A DNA stretch of 25,438 nucleotides from Bacillota bacterium (GCA_023435025.1 JAEYSE010000074.1:1-25438), one strand, 5' to 3'. Shown: positions 1 through 8,401, numbered from the stretch's first letter. A program made the numbers and translations. Notes: generated by a model not told the origin, from the letters alone.

Positions 1-1281
1 CCCCATCATATCCGCCTTCATCTGCAGGAACGTACGCGAGTTTGCAAGCCCGCCCGTCGCTACCAGCTCACGGATGGAGACGCCCGCCCGCTCCAGATGC
101 TCCACATTGACCATGCTTTCAAACGTAATGCCTTCAAGCAGCGCCCGAACGATATCCGCCCTGGTGGTTTCCAGCGTCATGCCTACAAGCGCACCCTTGC
201 TGTTATAGTCCATATAGGGTGTTGCCGCCCCCGCAAAATAGGGCAGTAGGAACAGGTCGGTTACTTCCGGGCTCATTTCCTCAATCAGCAGTTCATAAAC
301 ATTTCGGCTAGCTTTCTGCGCGCGGGCAAACTCTTCTGAGCCCAGCGTGTCGCGGTACCACTTGAAAAGCCGTCCTGCTGTGAACGTGAACGCATAAGTA
401 ATATATTTATCAGCAAGCACATGCGGCACGCAGGCAAACGACCCCTGCGCCATCTGCGCATTCAGCCTGGGTTCTTCAAACGTGGGGTTGATGGACTCCA
501 CCGAGCCCAGGCCATCCGTCGCCAATCCAGAATAAATCGCGCCAGCGCCTAAGGAAGCGCAGGGTTGATCATGCCCGCCGCTGACGAGCAATATTCCTTG
601 CGGCAATCCGGTGAGTTCCGCAGCTTCGGTTGAAAGTTCCCCAACCACTGCCCCGGAAGGCACAGCCTCCGGGCATTTTGCGGCGTCTATCCCCGCAATA
701 TCCAGTATTTGATTGGACCACTGTTTTTTTACGACGTCAAACGCCATGGTCCGGGCCGCAAGCGAATAGCTGGTATGCAGCTTCGCGCCCAGTTTTGCAA
801 GCGCAAACCCGTCAAAGGGCAAAAACGCGCGGGCATGCCGGTACGCTTCCGGCCTGTGCTGCTTGAGCCACATCAGCTTAGGCAGCGAATACATTTTGCT
901 GGGGGATACCCCGGCAATCTGCATATACGCATCCGATTCCATGCCCTTTAAAAGTTCGCTTATCTCCTCGTCTCCGCGCGGGTCGGTATACAGGATGCCG
1001 TCGCTCAATACGTTCAGGCGGTGGTCCACCAACGTCACCGCTTCCCCGAACGAGGAAACGCTCAAAGCAACCACCGGCTCGCCTTTGTGATGCCCAGCAC
1101 AGGCCGATATCACATCCAGCGTGCACCGCCATACCTTGTTTGAATCGACCTCCTGCCATTGCGGCACTTCACACTTTTTTGCCCGGTATTCGCGGTACGC
1201 CTGCGCGAGGATTGCGCCGGACTCTCCAACGACCGTCGCTTTACAGCCGGTCGATCCGATATCAACGCCAATTACAGCCAT
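1..1281 (-). CDS. FGGY-family carbohydrate kinase (xylulokinase-like), 3' end outside window
   Basis: Likely phosphorylates a ketopentose with ATP in the cytoplasm. The start ATG at 1281 follows an AAAGGTGG ribosome binding site. 427 codons are visible, against about 500 for the family, so the C-terminus lies beyond position 1. The N-terminal phosphate-binding segment reads VIGVDIGSTGCKA and a second domain carries SGGHDQPCASLGAG, where the Asp of GGHDQ is the usual catalytic base. The last visible part, ATGGLANSRTFLQ, matches the adenosine-binding motif of FGGY kinases. It is the last visible gene of the sugar operon, 79 bases after the permease, behind a terminator-like hairpin. With the upstream D-lyxose isomerase the natural substrate would be D-xylulose, but that is inference: FGGY kinases for xylulose, ribulose and fuculose cannot be told apart reliably by eye. 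Confidence 0.9.
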   Translation of the reverse strand, partial: MAVIGVDIGSTGCKATVVGESGAILAQAYREYRAKKCEVPQWQEVDSNKVWRCTLDVISACAGHHKGEPVVALSVSSFGEAVTLVDHRLNVLSDGILYTDPRGDEEISELLKGMESDAYMQIAGVSPSKMYSLPKLMWLKQHRPEAYRHARAFLPFDGFALAKLGAKLHTSYSLAARTMAFDVVKKQWSNQILDIAGIDAAKCPEAVPSGAVVGELSTEAAELTGLPQGILLVSGGHDQPCASLGAGAIYSGLATDGLGSVESINPTFEEPRLNAQMAQGSFACVPHVLADKYITYAFTFTAGRLFKWYRDTLGSEEFARAQKASRNVYELLIEEMSPEVTDLFLLPYFAGAATPYMDYNSKGALVGMTLETTRADIVRALLEGITFESMVNVEHLERAGVSIRELVATGGLANSRTFLQMKADMMG

Positions 1282-1298
1282 CGTTTCTCCACCTTTTC

Positions 1299-1338
1299 AA
1301 AAAACGGCCTACCGGCAGCTTCTTATGCCGGTAAGCCG
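1299..1338 (-). terminator. Intrinsic terminator/attenuator between permease and kinase
   Basis: Read on the minus strand, bases 1338-1335 and 1333-1326 pair with 1317-1310 and 1308-1305. This gives a 12-bp stem with one A-C mismatch and an 8-base loop. Six U's follow at once (1304-1299). The kinase ribosome binding site comes directly after the U-tract. Because the genes on both sides belong to one pathway, partial termination that lowers kinase expression is the likely role. Confidence 0.72.
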
Positions 1339-1360
1339 CACGCTGATTTTCTAATTGGTA

Positions 1361-2314
1361 CTAGGACTTTTTCTTGGTGCGCAGGAAGCGGTCGAAGCCT
1401 ACGGCCAGCACGAGCGTTCCGCCCTGTACGACCCACTGTACATATTCCTGTACGTTCAATTGGATCATGCCGTTGCTCAGTACGCCCATCAGCAGCACGC
1501 CGATGACGACAAAGCCCAGCTTGCCTTCGCCGCCCGCGATGCTCACGCCGCCCAATACCGCGGACGTGATGGCATCCATTTCGTACTTTTCACCCGCCTT
1601 GGGCTGCCCGCTGTTGACGCGCGCCAGCAGCACGATACCCGCAAGTGCCGCAAGCATGCCGCAAATCGCATACACCATGTACTTGATGTTCTTGACGTTG
1701 ACGCCGGAAAGACGGGATGCCTCTTCGTTTCCGCCCACGCCGTAAATGTAGCGCCCGTAGCGCGTCTTTTCCAGGAATATGATACCGATAATGAACACCA
1801 CGGCCATAATGATGACAGGAATGGGGATGGGGCCGAAATAGCCCTTGCCGATTACGGTAATCGCCTGGTCAAACCCGAACACCGGAAGACCGCCCGTGAT
1901 GATGTACGCAACGCCGCGGATCGCCGTCTGCATGGCGAGCGTGGTAATAAGCGGCGGAATGTTGAACATGTTGATAAAAAATCCGTTGATAAGACCCACA
2001 AGAACGCCTACCGCTAAAGTAATCAACACGGCCAGCACCGGCGGAACGTTGCTTAACAGCAGGTTCGCCGTCAGCACACAGGAAAGGCCGACGATGGAGC
2101 CCACCGAAAGATCGATACCGCCGGTTAAAAGCACCATGGTCATGCCAACGGCAATGATGCCGTTGATGGCGACCTGACGAAGGATATTGAAAATGTTGGT
2201 GGATTTTAAAAACTGCGGGGCGCGCAGGGAAAAGAACACGACCAGCGCAATGAGCACCAGAACGATCGCGTACTGCGCAAGGAAGTTTTTCAGATTGAAT
2301 TTCTTGTTTTCCAT
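1361..2314 (-). CDS. Sugar ABC transporter permease (RbsC/XylH type)
   Basis: Membrane subunit of a monosaccharide ABC importer (BPD_transp_2 family). The 317-residue length is normal for this group. The protein is almost wholly hydrophobic, with about eight to ten membrane segments beginning near residue 14, and contains the family stretch MVLLTGGIDLSVGS near residue 60. A short basic tail (RFLRTKKKS) ends the protein on the cytoplasmic side. The start follows an AGAGGT ribosome binding site, 20 bases after the ATPase gene. The gene is followed by a terminator-like hairpin and then the kinase. The transported sugar cannot be read from the permease; context points to a pentose such as D-lyxose. 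Confidence 0.93.
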   Translation of the reverse strand: MENKKFNLKNFLAQYAIVLVLIALVVFFSLRAPQFLKSTNIFNILRQVAINGIIAVGMTMVLLTGGIDLSVGSIVGLSCVLTANLLLSNVPPVLAVLITLAVGVLVGLINGFFINMFNIPPLITTLAMQTAIRGVAYIITGGLPVFGFDQAITVIGKGYFGPIPIPVIIMAVVFIIGIIFLEKTRYGRYIYGVGGNEEASRLSGVNVKNIKYMVYAICGMLAALAGIVLLARVNSGQPKAGEKYEMDAITSAVLGGVSIAGGEGKLGFVVIGVLLMGVLSNGMIQLNVQEYVQWVVQGGTLVLAVGFDRFLRTKKKS

Positions 2315-2334
2315 TGCTGTAACCTCTGCAAAAA

Positions 2335-3813
2335 TTAATTGGAAGCGATATCGAGGATCTTTTCCTGCGAGAACTCGCTCTTATGGAGTTCGCCTTTGAC
2401 GCTGCCGCCACCCATGATCAAAATCCGGTCGGACATACCGATCAGCTCCGGCATTTCGGACGAGATCATGATGATGCTGACCCCTTCTTTTGTGAGCTGC
2501 TGCATCAGCGAGTAGATTTCCTGCTTCGCGCCCACGTCGATGCCGCGCGTCGGTTCATCCAGGATCAACACTTGACAGTTGACCGCCAGCCATTTTGCGA
2601 TAACGACCTTCTGCTGATTGCCGCCAGACAGGTTTTTGACAAGCTGCTTGAAGGAGGGCGTCTTGATGAGAAGTTCCTTCTTCATTTTTTCCCAGACCTG
2701 CTTTTCGCGCATGGCGTTTAACAGCCCTACGGTGGAAATCCGGTCTAAGATGCTGTGGGTGATGTTTTCGCCAACGCCCATTTCTAAAATGAGTCCCTGC
2801 CCCTTGCGGTCCTCCGGCACCAGGCCGATTTTATTGGCGATGGCGTCCCGCGGTGATTTTAAATGCAGGGCTTTTCCGTTAAGCGTGATGGAGCCGGATA
2901 AAATGGGGTCCGCGCCGAATATCGCCCGCGCAAGCTCCGTGCGCCCCGCGCCAACAAGGCCACCCAGGCCAAGAATTTCGCCTTTTTTCAGTTCAAAGGA
3001 GATGTCCTTGATGGCGTGAGTGGTCAGATGCTCGGCCTTTAGCACGGTTTCCCCCATGCTTCCAGCGCCGCCAGGGAAGTTTTCGCCAAGCTCGCGGCCC
3101 ACCATGTCCGCGATCATGCGCTGGCGGGTGATGTTTTCAATTTCCGTGGTACGGATGTGTTTGCCGTCCCGCATAATGGTGACACGGTCGCAAATTTCAA
3201 ATATCTCTTCCAGACGGTGGGAGATATAGAGTATGGTCACGCCCTTTTGCTTCAGCTTTTTAATCATCTCAAACATGACCGCCGTCTCGTTGTTGGTCAG
3301 CGGCGCGCTCGGCTCATCCATGATCAAAATCTTTGCGTTCTGGGACATGGCCTTTAATATTTCAACGATCTGCTGGTACGCTACCCCCAGCCTGCGTACT
3401 TGCGCGTTGGGGTCGATACTCATCCCCATTTCACGCGCGTAGCGCGCTGTTTCCTCGTACATCGCCTTCTTATCAAGAAATATGCCCTTGTTCTTTTCCC
3501 TGCCGAAGAATATGTTTTCGGATACGGTCAGAAAAGGCACAAGATTAAATTCCTGGTATACCGCGCTTACGCCAAGCTCCATTGCCTGGATGGGCGTAAG
3601 ACCGTTGTACTCCTTGCCAAAAAGTTCGATTGTGCCCTTGGTGGGCATGTGTGCTCCGGTCAAAATTTTAATGAGCGTGGATTTTCCCGCGCCGTTTTCG
3701 CCGATGATGGCATGGACTTCGCCCGCGCGGAATTCCATGGAAACATCGTCCAATGCCACGACGCCCGGAAAGCTTTTGGAAATGTGATGAAACCTCAATA
3801 TGACGTCATTCAT
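2335..3813 (-). CDS. Sugar ABC transporter ATP-binding protein (RbsA/MglA type)
   Basis: Double-ATPase subunit that powers sugar import, 492 residues, typical of RbsA, XylG and MglA. The N-terminal half has Walker A GENGAGKST near residues 38-46 and Walker B ILIMDEPSAPL near residue 160. The C-terminal half has a degenerate P-loop (GGLVGAGRTE), a clear signature motif LSGGNQQK and Walker B LILDEPTRGID. The asymmetry, with one intact and one degenerate P-loop, is normal for this family. The start MNDVILRF follows AGGAG. It lies between the binding protein and the permease on the same strand, completing a one-sugar importer. Confidence 0.95.
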   Translation of the reverse strand: MNDVILRFHHISKSFPGVVALDDVSMEFRAGEVHAIIGENGAGKSTLIKILTGAHMPTKGTIELFGKEYNGLTPIQAMELGVSAVYQEFNLVPFLTVSENIFFGREKNKGIFLDKKAMYEETARYAREMGMSIDPNAQVRRLGVAYQQIVEILKAMSQNAKILIMDEPSAPLTNNETAVMFEMIKKLKQKGVTILYISHRLEEIFEICDRVTIMRDGKHIRTTEIENITRQRMIADMVGRELGENFPGGAGSMGETVLKAEHLTTHAIKDISFELKKGEILGLGGLVGAGRTELARAIFGADPILSGSITLNGKALHLKSPRDAIANKIGLVPEDRKGQGLILEMGVGENITHSILDRISTVGLLNAMREKQVWEKMKKELLIKTPSFKQLVKNLSGGNQQKVVIAKWLAVNCQVLILDEPTRGIDVGAKQEIYSLMQQLTKEGVSIIMISSEMPELIGMSDRILIMGGGSVKGELHKSEFSQEKILDIASN

Positions 3814-3918
3814 AGCGGTTCTCCTGCTTCGGATTTGCCTGTTTGCCCGGTTGCCCCTTGCGGCGGCTGCAGCCGCTTAGAGGTATCCGTTCCCTGCGCT
3901 TGTACGCTTACATTGACA

Positions 3919-3948
3919 TCCGTGCCGCCGAACATGCGGCGGCACGGA
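3919..3948 (-). other. Strong intercistronic hairpin after the binding-protein gene
   Basis: Bases 3919-3930 and 3937-3948 form a perfect 12-bp GC-rich stem with a 6-base loop, in the 163-base gap between the binding-protein stop codon and the ATPase start. On the minus strand no U-run follows, so it is probably not a simple terminator. Hairpins here commonly protect the upstream message from 3' exonucleases, giving more binding protein than ATPase. A second GC palindrome lies at 3863-3876. Confidence 0.6.
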
Positions 3949-3976
3949 ATAAGGTCATGTTGCTCTCAAATGCGAA

Positions 3977-4978
3977 TTAGAACTCGCCCTGCCACTTGGG
4001 TTCCATGCTGAAGTAGTTGGGCTCAGTCTTGTCGCCACTTTCCAGCACTTCAAGAATCAGGTCCACGCACTTTTTGCCGGTTTCATAGGGCTGGATGTCG
4101 ATGGTGTAACGGTAGAAGCTGCCTTCTTCCTTAATCTTGGCCTGTGCTTCCGCGGTGAAGTCCGCGCCGCCAACCAGGAAGTTGGTGGTGTCGATGCCCA
4201 TGTTCTTCACGGCTTCGTATGCGCCCAGAGCGCCGGAGTCGTTAACGCCCACGATCACGTTGACGTCAGGACGGGACTGCAGAACGGATTCCGCGATCTT
4301 CATGCCCATTTCCGGGGTGTCGCCAGCCTGGCGCGCAACGATTTCAGATTCGGGCGCGAGCTTGAGGATTGCGTCCTGCAGGCCGTTGCCGCGCTGGATA
4401 ACTGCTTCAACGTTGTCCTGGCTGATGATGACGACCTTGCCCTTGCCACCGAGCTTCTCGTTGATCCACTTCGCGGCCTGGGTTCCGTTGAGGTAGCCAT
4501 AGTCATATTCGTTGACGATGCAGTTTGCACTCGCATTGTCGATGGGCTGCGCTTCGCCGATAACCGGGATGCCAGCGGCCTTGGCCTGTTCCACGATATC
4601 CGTCAGGCTCTTCTGGTCGATAGGATCGGCGATGATGCCGTCTACGCCCATGGAGATGAAGTTTTCAAAATGGCTGTACTGGGTGGCGGCATCGTAACCG
4701 GCATCGCTTACGATGACTTCGATGCCCAGCTCCTTGCAGCGGTCTTCCACGCCCTGCTTCACGGAAATGAAGTACGGGTTGTCGATGTTCATGATGCTGT
4801 AGCCGATCTTCTTCACCGTCTTATCGCCGTCCGCGGGCGCTTCAGGCGCTGCAGTGGCTTCGGCAGCAGGCGCCTCTGCGGGCGCTTTGGGCTGAGCGGG
4901 CGCACAGGCCGCGACCATGCCCAATACGAGCATAAGCGCAACCATCAGAGCGAGGGAACGTACGTTGAGTTTCATCAT
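3977..4978 (-). CDS. Sugar ABC transporter substrate-binding lipoprotein (RbsB type)
   Basis: Extracellular sugar receptor of the importer, Peripla_BP_4 family. The N-terminus is a lipoprotein signal: a basic start, a hydrophobic core and a lipobox MVAAC with the lipidated Cys at residue 25. A Pro/Ala/Glu-rich tether of about 25 residues follows, and then the two-lobed binding domain from about residue 55 (KKIGYSIMNIDNPYFISVKQ). GGAGG lies 5 bases before the ATG at 4978 and 8 before the adjacent ATG at 4975, so either Met may be used. A longer frame opens at 5032 but has no ribosome site. It is the second operon gene, 56 bases after the isomerase. Ligand specificity is unknown; a pentose fits the context. 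Confidence 0.94.
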   Translation of the reverse strand: MMKLNVRSLALMVALMLVLGMVAACAPAQPKAPAEAPAAEATAAPEAPADGDKTVKKIGYSIMNIDNPYFISVKQGVEDRCKELGIEVIVSDAGYDAATQYSHFENFISMGVDGIIADPIDQKSLTDIVEQAKAAGIPVIGEAQPIDNASANCIVNEYDYGYLNGTQAAKWINEKLGGKGKVVIISQDNVEAVIQRGNGLQDAILKLAPESEIVARQAGDTPEMGMKIAESVLQSRPDVNVIVGVNDSGALGAYEAVKNMGIDTTNFLVGGADFTAEAQAKIKEEGSFYRYTIDIQPYETGKKCVDLILEVLESGDKTEPNYFSMEPKWQGEF

Positions 4979-5034
4979 TCTTTCCTCCGGATTTATTTTT
5001 TCTGGCGAATAATCCGCCAAACGAGAGATCACAG

Positions 5035-5715
5035 TTATTTTGCTATGGGGTATTCGTTGCCCATGAGGTATAGAGGGGCTTCGTCCTCCTCAATTTCGGG
5101 GAAGCGGCCCGTCTTTTCCAAGAACCGGTTGTCCACGCGGTCGTCATTGACTTTGGAGACCTCGCCAACCAGCACCGTGCCTTTGCCTTCTTCGCCCCAG
5201 AAGGAGTGATACTGGCCGGTGGGGAGCGTGATGCTTTCACCCGGCGTTAAACGAACGACGCTTCCAGCGGGAACAACCTTTTTGCAGCCATCGATATAGA
5301 CTGTAACGGGAGTATCAGCAAGCTGTTCATCTGCGGTGGAGTTGTAGACCTTTACCATCAGGTTGCCGCCGCCGCGGTTGATAATATCTTCCATCTTGCT
5401 CCAGTGAAAATGGTAAGGCGTAATCTGCCCTTCTTTAACAATGAGCAGCTTTTCCGCATAGGGCTTGATGTACTTCTCTTTATCAAAATTGCCGTTACGG
5501 ATGGTGATCATCAGCAGGCCGACCTTTTCAAAATCACCCGAGCCGAAGTCTGTAATGTCCCATCCGAGCATGTTGTCGCGGATTTCGTCGTATTCGTGCC
5601 CCTTTTGCTCCCAATCCTTCGCGGGCCAGGTGATAAAAGGCGGCAGTTTGAAACGGTGCTCCTCAATAAAGGTGACCGCCTCCCTCATGATTTGGTTCAG
5701 TTCTGAGCGCTTCAT
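5035..5715 (-). CDS. D-lyxose ketol-isomerase (YdaE-type cupin)
   Basis: Interconverts D-lyxose and D-xylulose; members of this family also act on D-mannose/D-fructose. The 226-residue length matches characterised D-lyxose isomerases. It is a single-domain cupin. The metal ligands expected for the family are visible as His102, His104 and Glu109 (YHFHWSKMED) and His170 (PTGQYHSFWGE). The start at 5715 follows AAGGAG with a 9-base spacer. It is the first gene of the ABC/kinase operon and is preceded by probable LacI operators. Because the downstream kinase is xylulokinase-like, D-lyxose is the better fit than D-mannose. The family assignment is firm; the in vivo substrate is inferred. Confidence 0.88.
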   Translation of the reverse strand: MKRSELNQIMREAVTFIEEHRFKLPPFITWPAKDWEQKGHEYDEIRDNMLGWDITDFGSGDFEKVGLLMITIRNGNFDKEKYIKPYAEKLLIVKEGQITPYHFHWSKMEDIINRGGGNLMVKVYNSTADEQLADTPVTVYIDGCKKVVPAGSVVRLTPGESITLPTGQYHSFWGEEGKGTVLVGEVSKVNDDRVDNRFLEKTGRFPEIEEDEAPLYLMGNEYPIAK

Positions 5716-5787
5716 GCTTCATTTCTCCTTCTTTGATGCTGCGTGGGCGGACCCATATGGGCGCTTCACACAAAACTAAACGTAGTT

Positions 5788-5834
5788 TTATATTAATCGT
5801 TTAATTACCCATGGTTATATTAATCGATTAACCA
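5788..5834 (-). promoter_or_regulatory. Tandem LacI-type operators upstream of the sugar operon
   Basis: Two identical 12-base units, TTATATTAATCG on the plus strand, start at 5788 and 5815, exactly 27 bases apart. Each forms a near or full palindrome around its CG: TTAATCGTTTAA (5793-5804) and TTAATCGATTAA (5820-5831). A palindromic site with a central CG is typical of LacI-family operators. They lie between the lacI stop codon and the isomerase start, where the operon promoter must be. I did not find a clearly convincing -35/-10 pair. Confidence 0.65.
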
Positions 5835-5869
5835 TACAGCCATACCCCTGTGGCTAAGACAAACAAAAG

Positions 5870-6874
5870 TTATCTGGTGGAATTCCGAATTTTCAGTACG
5901 GGAGGCAGAAACAAAGTTTCATGCGTGTCCTTCCCGGCGGATTGGATATGCTCCAATAAAAGGTCCACGCTGTGGTGGCACATCTCTTCCACCGGCTGTT
6001 TGACAGTGGAAAGCGGGGTTTCCAACAGCGAAGAATACAAAAGATCGTCGTACCCTGCTACGGAAATATCATACGGTACTTTCGCGCCCATATCCTGGAG
6101 CGCCTTTAATACGCCCATGGCCATAAAATCATTGATGGTGGCGATTGCGTCCGGCCTTAAACGCCAGAGCCGCTCGGTGATGGCGTAGCCTTGCTCAAAA
6201 TTGGGGAAGATTTCAACGATCCAATCTTCCTCAAATGTTTCGCCCGCCTCCACATAGGCCTGCTTGAAGCCCTCGATACGAAGCCTGGAAAGCGCAAGGT
6301 TCTTGGGCGCGGTGAGCAGGAATATTTTTTTCATACCCTGTCCGAGGAGATACCGTATCATCTGCTTCTGACCGTCCCGAAGATCGGTCATGACGCAGTT
6401 TGCCTTGACGCCCTCATAAAATGTTGAGCAGAATACAAACGGAATGCCAAGCTTCTCTAAAGGTTCCAGATGCGCCGGACTTTTCCCGTTTTCTATTGAG
6501 GGGACAATAGCGATCCCTTCCACGCCCTTGGCGACAAACATGCGGATGTATTCGGCCTCTTTTTTGAGGCTGTCGTTGGAGATGCCAAGCAGCACCCGGT
6601 AACCCATCTGCTCCGCATAGCGGTTGAACTCATCGACTATTCCGGCAAAGAACGGGTTCCTGATATCGGTGACAATCAGGCCAAGATAGCCGCTCTTTTT
6701 GGTTTTAAGGCTTCTTGCATTTTCATCTATAAAATAGTTTAGTTCTTTGGCTGCGGCAAGAACGCGCTGCTTGGTTTCCTCGCTTACGCCCGGCCTATTA
6801 TTGAGCGCAAAGGATGCAGCGGCGGTGGATACGCCCGCGGCCTGCGCAATCTGCTTGATCGTCGTTCTGCCCAA
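5870..6874 (-). CDS. LacI-family transcriptional regulator of the sugar operon
   Basis: DNA-binding sugar sensor, 334 residues from the chosen start, the normal LacI/GalR length. The N-terminal helix-turn-helix (TIKQIAQAAGVSTAAASF) spans residues 5-22. A hinge follows near residues 45-60, then a periplasmic-binding-protein-like effector domain. I chose a TTG start at 6874, which places the helix-turn-helix at the usual position; GGAGAG lies 7 bases upstream of it. An ATG at 6931 would add 19 unrelated residues. It lies just upstream of the isomerase operon on the same strand and probably represses it until the sugar binds. A TTAATCG site before its own start suggests autoregulation. Confidence 0.9.
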   Translation of the reverse strand: MGRTTIKQIAQAAGVSTAAASFALNNRPGVSEETKQRVLAAAKELNYFIDENARSLKTKKSGYLGLIVTDIRNPFFAGIVDEFNRYAEQMGYRVLLGISNDSLKKEAEYIRMFVAKGVEGIAIVPSIENGKSPAHLEPLEKLGIPFVFCSTFYEGVKANCVMTDLRDGQKQMIRYLLGQGMKKIFLLTAPKNLALSRLRIEGFKQAYVEAGETFEEDWIVEIFPNFEQGYAITERLWRLRPDAIATINDFMAMGVLKALQDMGAKVPYDISVAGYDDLLYSSLLETPLSTVKQPVEEMCHHSVDLLLEHIQSAGKDTHETLFLPPVLKIRNSTR

Positions 6875-6936
6875 AGAAATACTCTCCAATAAACGAAAAT
6901 TTCCGAACGATTTCTTTAAAAAAACAACCAATTGAT

Positions 6937-6950
6937 ATAACGATTAAGTT
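6937..6950 (-). promoter_or_regulatory. Probable autoregulatory LacI operator
   Basis: The minus strand reads TTAATCGTTATA across this site, sharing the TTAATCG core and flanking bases with the two operators before the isomerase gene. It lies about 63 bases upstream of the lacI TTG start, in the 178-base gap after the SemiSWEET gene. Confidence 0.5.
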
Positions 6951-7052
6951 GATGGACTTATTGTATCGCAACCTCATATAGAATACAAGTGGTTTCTTTT
7001 TCGAATTGCCCCCCATGGTTTTTATCCATAACAAAATGGTGGATCGAATAGA

Positions 7053-7328
7053 TCAGCACCGCTTCCCGCCGTATTTTAAAACCAGGGCAATCATAATGAT
7101 AGCGGCGAGCAAAGAAATGGAATTGGTGATGAGGAATGCCCCGCCCGAACCATGCAGCACGAGATTGACCGCATACGCTTCCATTAATAGAATACCCGCG
7201 CACATCATCAGATAGGTCTTGATATTCAGGTCTTTTGCAGATTTCGTCTTTAATATCTGAACAATCTGCGGGATTTGGCCGAACGCCATGATAATACCAC
7301 CAATGAGCTGCAGCGCATCAAATATCAT
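7053..7328 (-). CDS. SemiSWEET/PQ-loop family small sugar transporter
   Basis: A 91-residue protein with three predicted membrane segments (about residues 5-25, 38-58 and 66-85), the triple-helix bundle of bacterial SemiSWEETs. The PQ-loop signature is at Pro20-Gln21 (FGQIPQIVQILKTKSAKDL). SemiSWEETs work as homodimers that move sugars down a gradient. GGAGGG lies 5 bases before the ATG at 7328. It stands directly upstream of lacI on the same strand, so it may be part of the sugar regulon, as a passive route or exporter for the same sugar. The link by position is inference. Confidence 0.82.
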   Translation of the reverse strand: MIFDALQLIGGIIMAFGQIPQIVQILKTKSAKDLNIKTYLMMCAGILLMEAYAVNLVLHGSGGAFLITNSISLLAAIIMIALVLKYGGKRC

Positions 7329-7484
7329 GAGACCCTCCGATATGTTGGTATTTCAAGCGTATCAAATCCGGGCATGGTTGTAAAATTCTTTTTGGCTTAG
7401 GGCCTCTATCTTACAAAACGCTTCGAACGGGAATACTCATGCTATCCCTGTTTCATGCGCATACGGCGCATAAGGAGTGATGCG

Positions 7485-8351
7485 GTGAAAAAAACCCTGC
7501 AACGGGCATTCCACTTTATAAAGAAGCTATATCAGCGCTTTCAGGCGGATGAGATTCCCGCTTTAGGCGCCGAATTCGCGTACCATCTGCTGCTGGCCTT
7601 TTTCCCGTTTCTGATATTTCTGGTGACAGTGCTGACCTATACTCCGCTTGTTCAGCCCCAATCGCTCGCGGATTTGCTACAGGTATTGCCTGCCGACGCA
7701 TATGCGGTGGTAGCAACAACAGTCAACGAAATATTTGCGACCAACCGCCCAAATATACTTTCCATCAGCGTCATTTTGGCGATATGGTCCTCCTCCAACG
7801 GCTTCATGGCCATCGCCCGGGGCCTAAACCGCGCGTATGACTGCAAGGAGACCCGCAAATTTTATACAGTACGCGCTATGGCGATTTTGTTTACGTTGCT
7901 GATTGCGTTTTCCATTCTTCTGGAAATGGTGGCTATCGTGTTTGGAGATATGCTTATTGCCAAGATCTCCGAAAAGCTGTGCTGGTCATGCAGCGGGGTA
8001 ACGCTTTCCCACATCCTGCAGCTGATACTGCCCGTCGGGATGCTGCTTGTCCTGTTCACACTTCTTTATACCATAATCCCCAACCGCACGCTGCGGGCAA
8101 AAGAGGTACTTCCCGGAGCGGCGTTTACAAGTGTGGTTTGGGTGGTAAGCTCCATGCTTTTTTCTGCATATGTCAACAACTTCGCCAATTTCGCGCGTCT
8201 CTACGGCAGCCTGGGCGGGGTAATCGTACTGATGCTGTGGCTTTATCTTTCGAGCATGGTGATGCTCATCGGCAGCGAAATCAACGCGACGCTGTATTTT
8301 GAAAAGGAAGAGAGAAAGTCAGTTCGCAAGCGGAACGACAAAGATTTATAA
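7485..8351 (+). CDS. YihY/BrkB family inner-membrane protein
   Basis: A 288-residue integral membrane protein of the YihY/virulence-factor BrkB family, once misnamed RNase BN. Visible features are the amphipathic entry LGAEFAYHLLLAFFPFLIFL, about six membrane segments, the conserved W-S/GFMAIARGLNRAYD region near residue 110, and the C-terminal GGVIVLMLWLYLSSMVMLIGSEINA (shown here only in part as the family's GSEINA motif near residue 265). The GTG start at 7485 has AGGAG 7 bases upstream and is preferred to an ATG at 7455, which has none. A hydrophilic basic tail follows. Function in this family is not well settled. The gene converges on merR across a shared terminator. Confidence 0.85.
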   Translation: MKKTLQRAFHFIKKLYQRFQADEIPALGAEFAYHLLLAFFPFLIFLVTVLTYTPLVQPQSLADLLQVLPADAYAVVATTVNEIFATNRPNILSISVILAIWSSSNGFMAIARGLNRAYDCKETRKFYTVRAMAILFTLLIAFSILLEMVAIVFGDMLIAKISEKLCWSCSGVTLSHILQLILPVGMLLVLFTLLYTIIPNRTLRAKEVLPGAAFTSVVWVVSSMLFSAYVNNFANFARLYGSLGGVIVLMLWLYLSSMVMLIGSEINATLYFEKEERKSVRKRNDKDL

Positions 8352-8401
8352 TTCAGGGCATAATGCCCTCCTCCAACCGCGTCAACTTCGGGTAACGCAA
8401 G

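Noticed and set aside
1355..2017. 220-residue plus-strand frame across the ABC permease
   Set aside because: His/Asp-rich product typical of an antisense shadow of a hydrophobic membrane protein gene.
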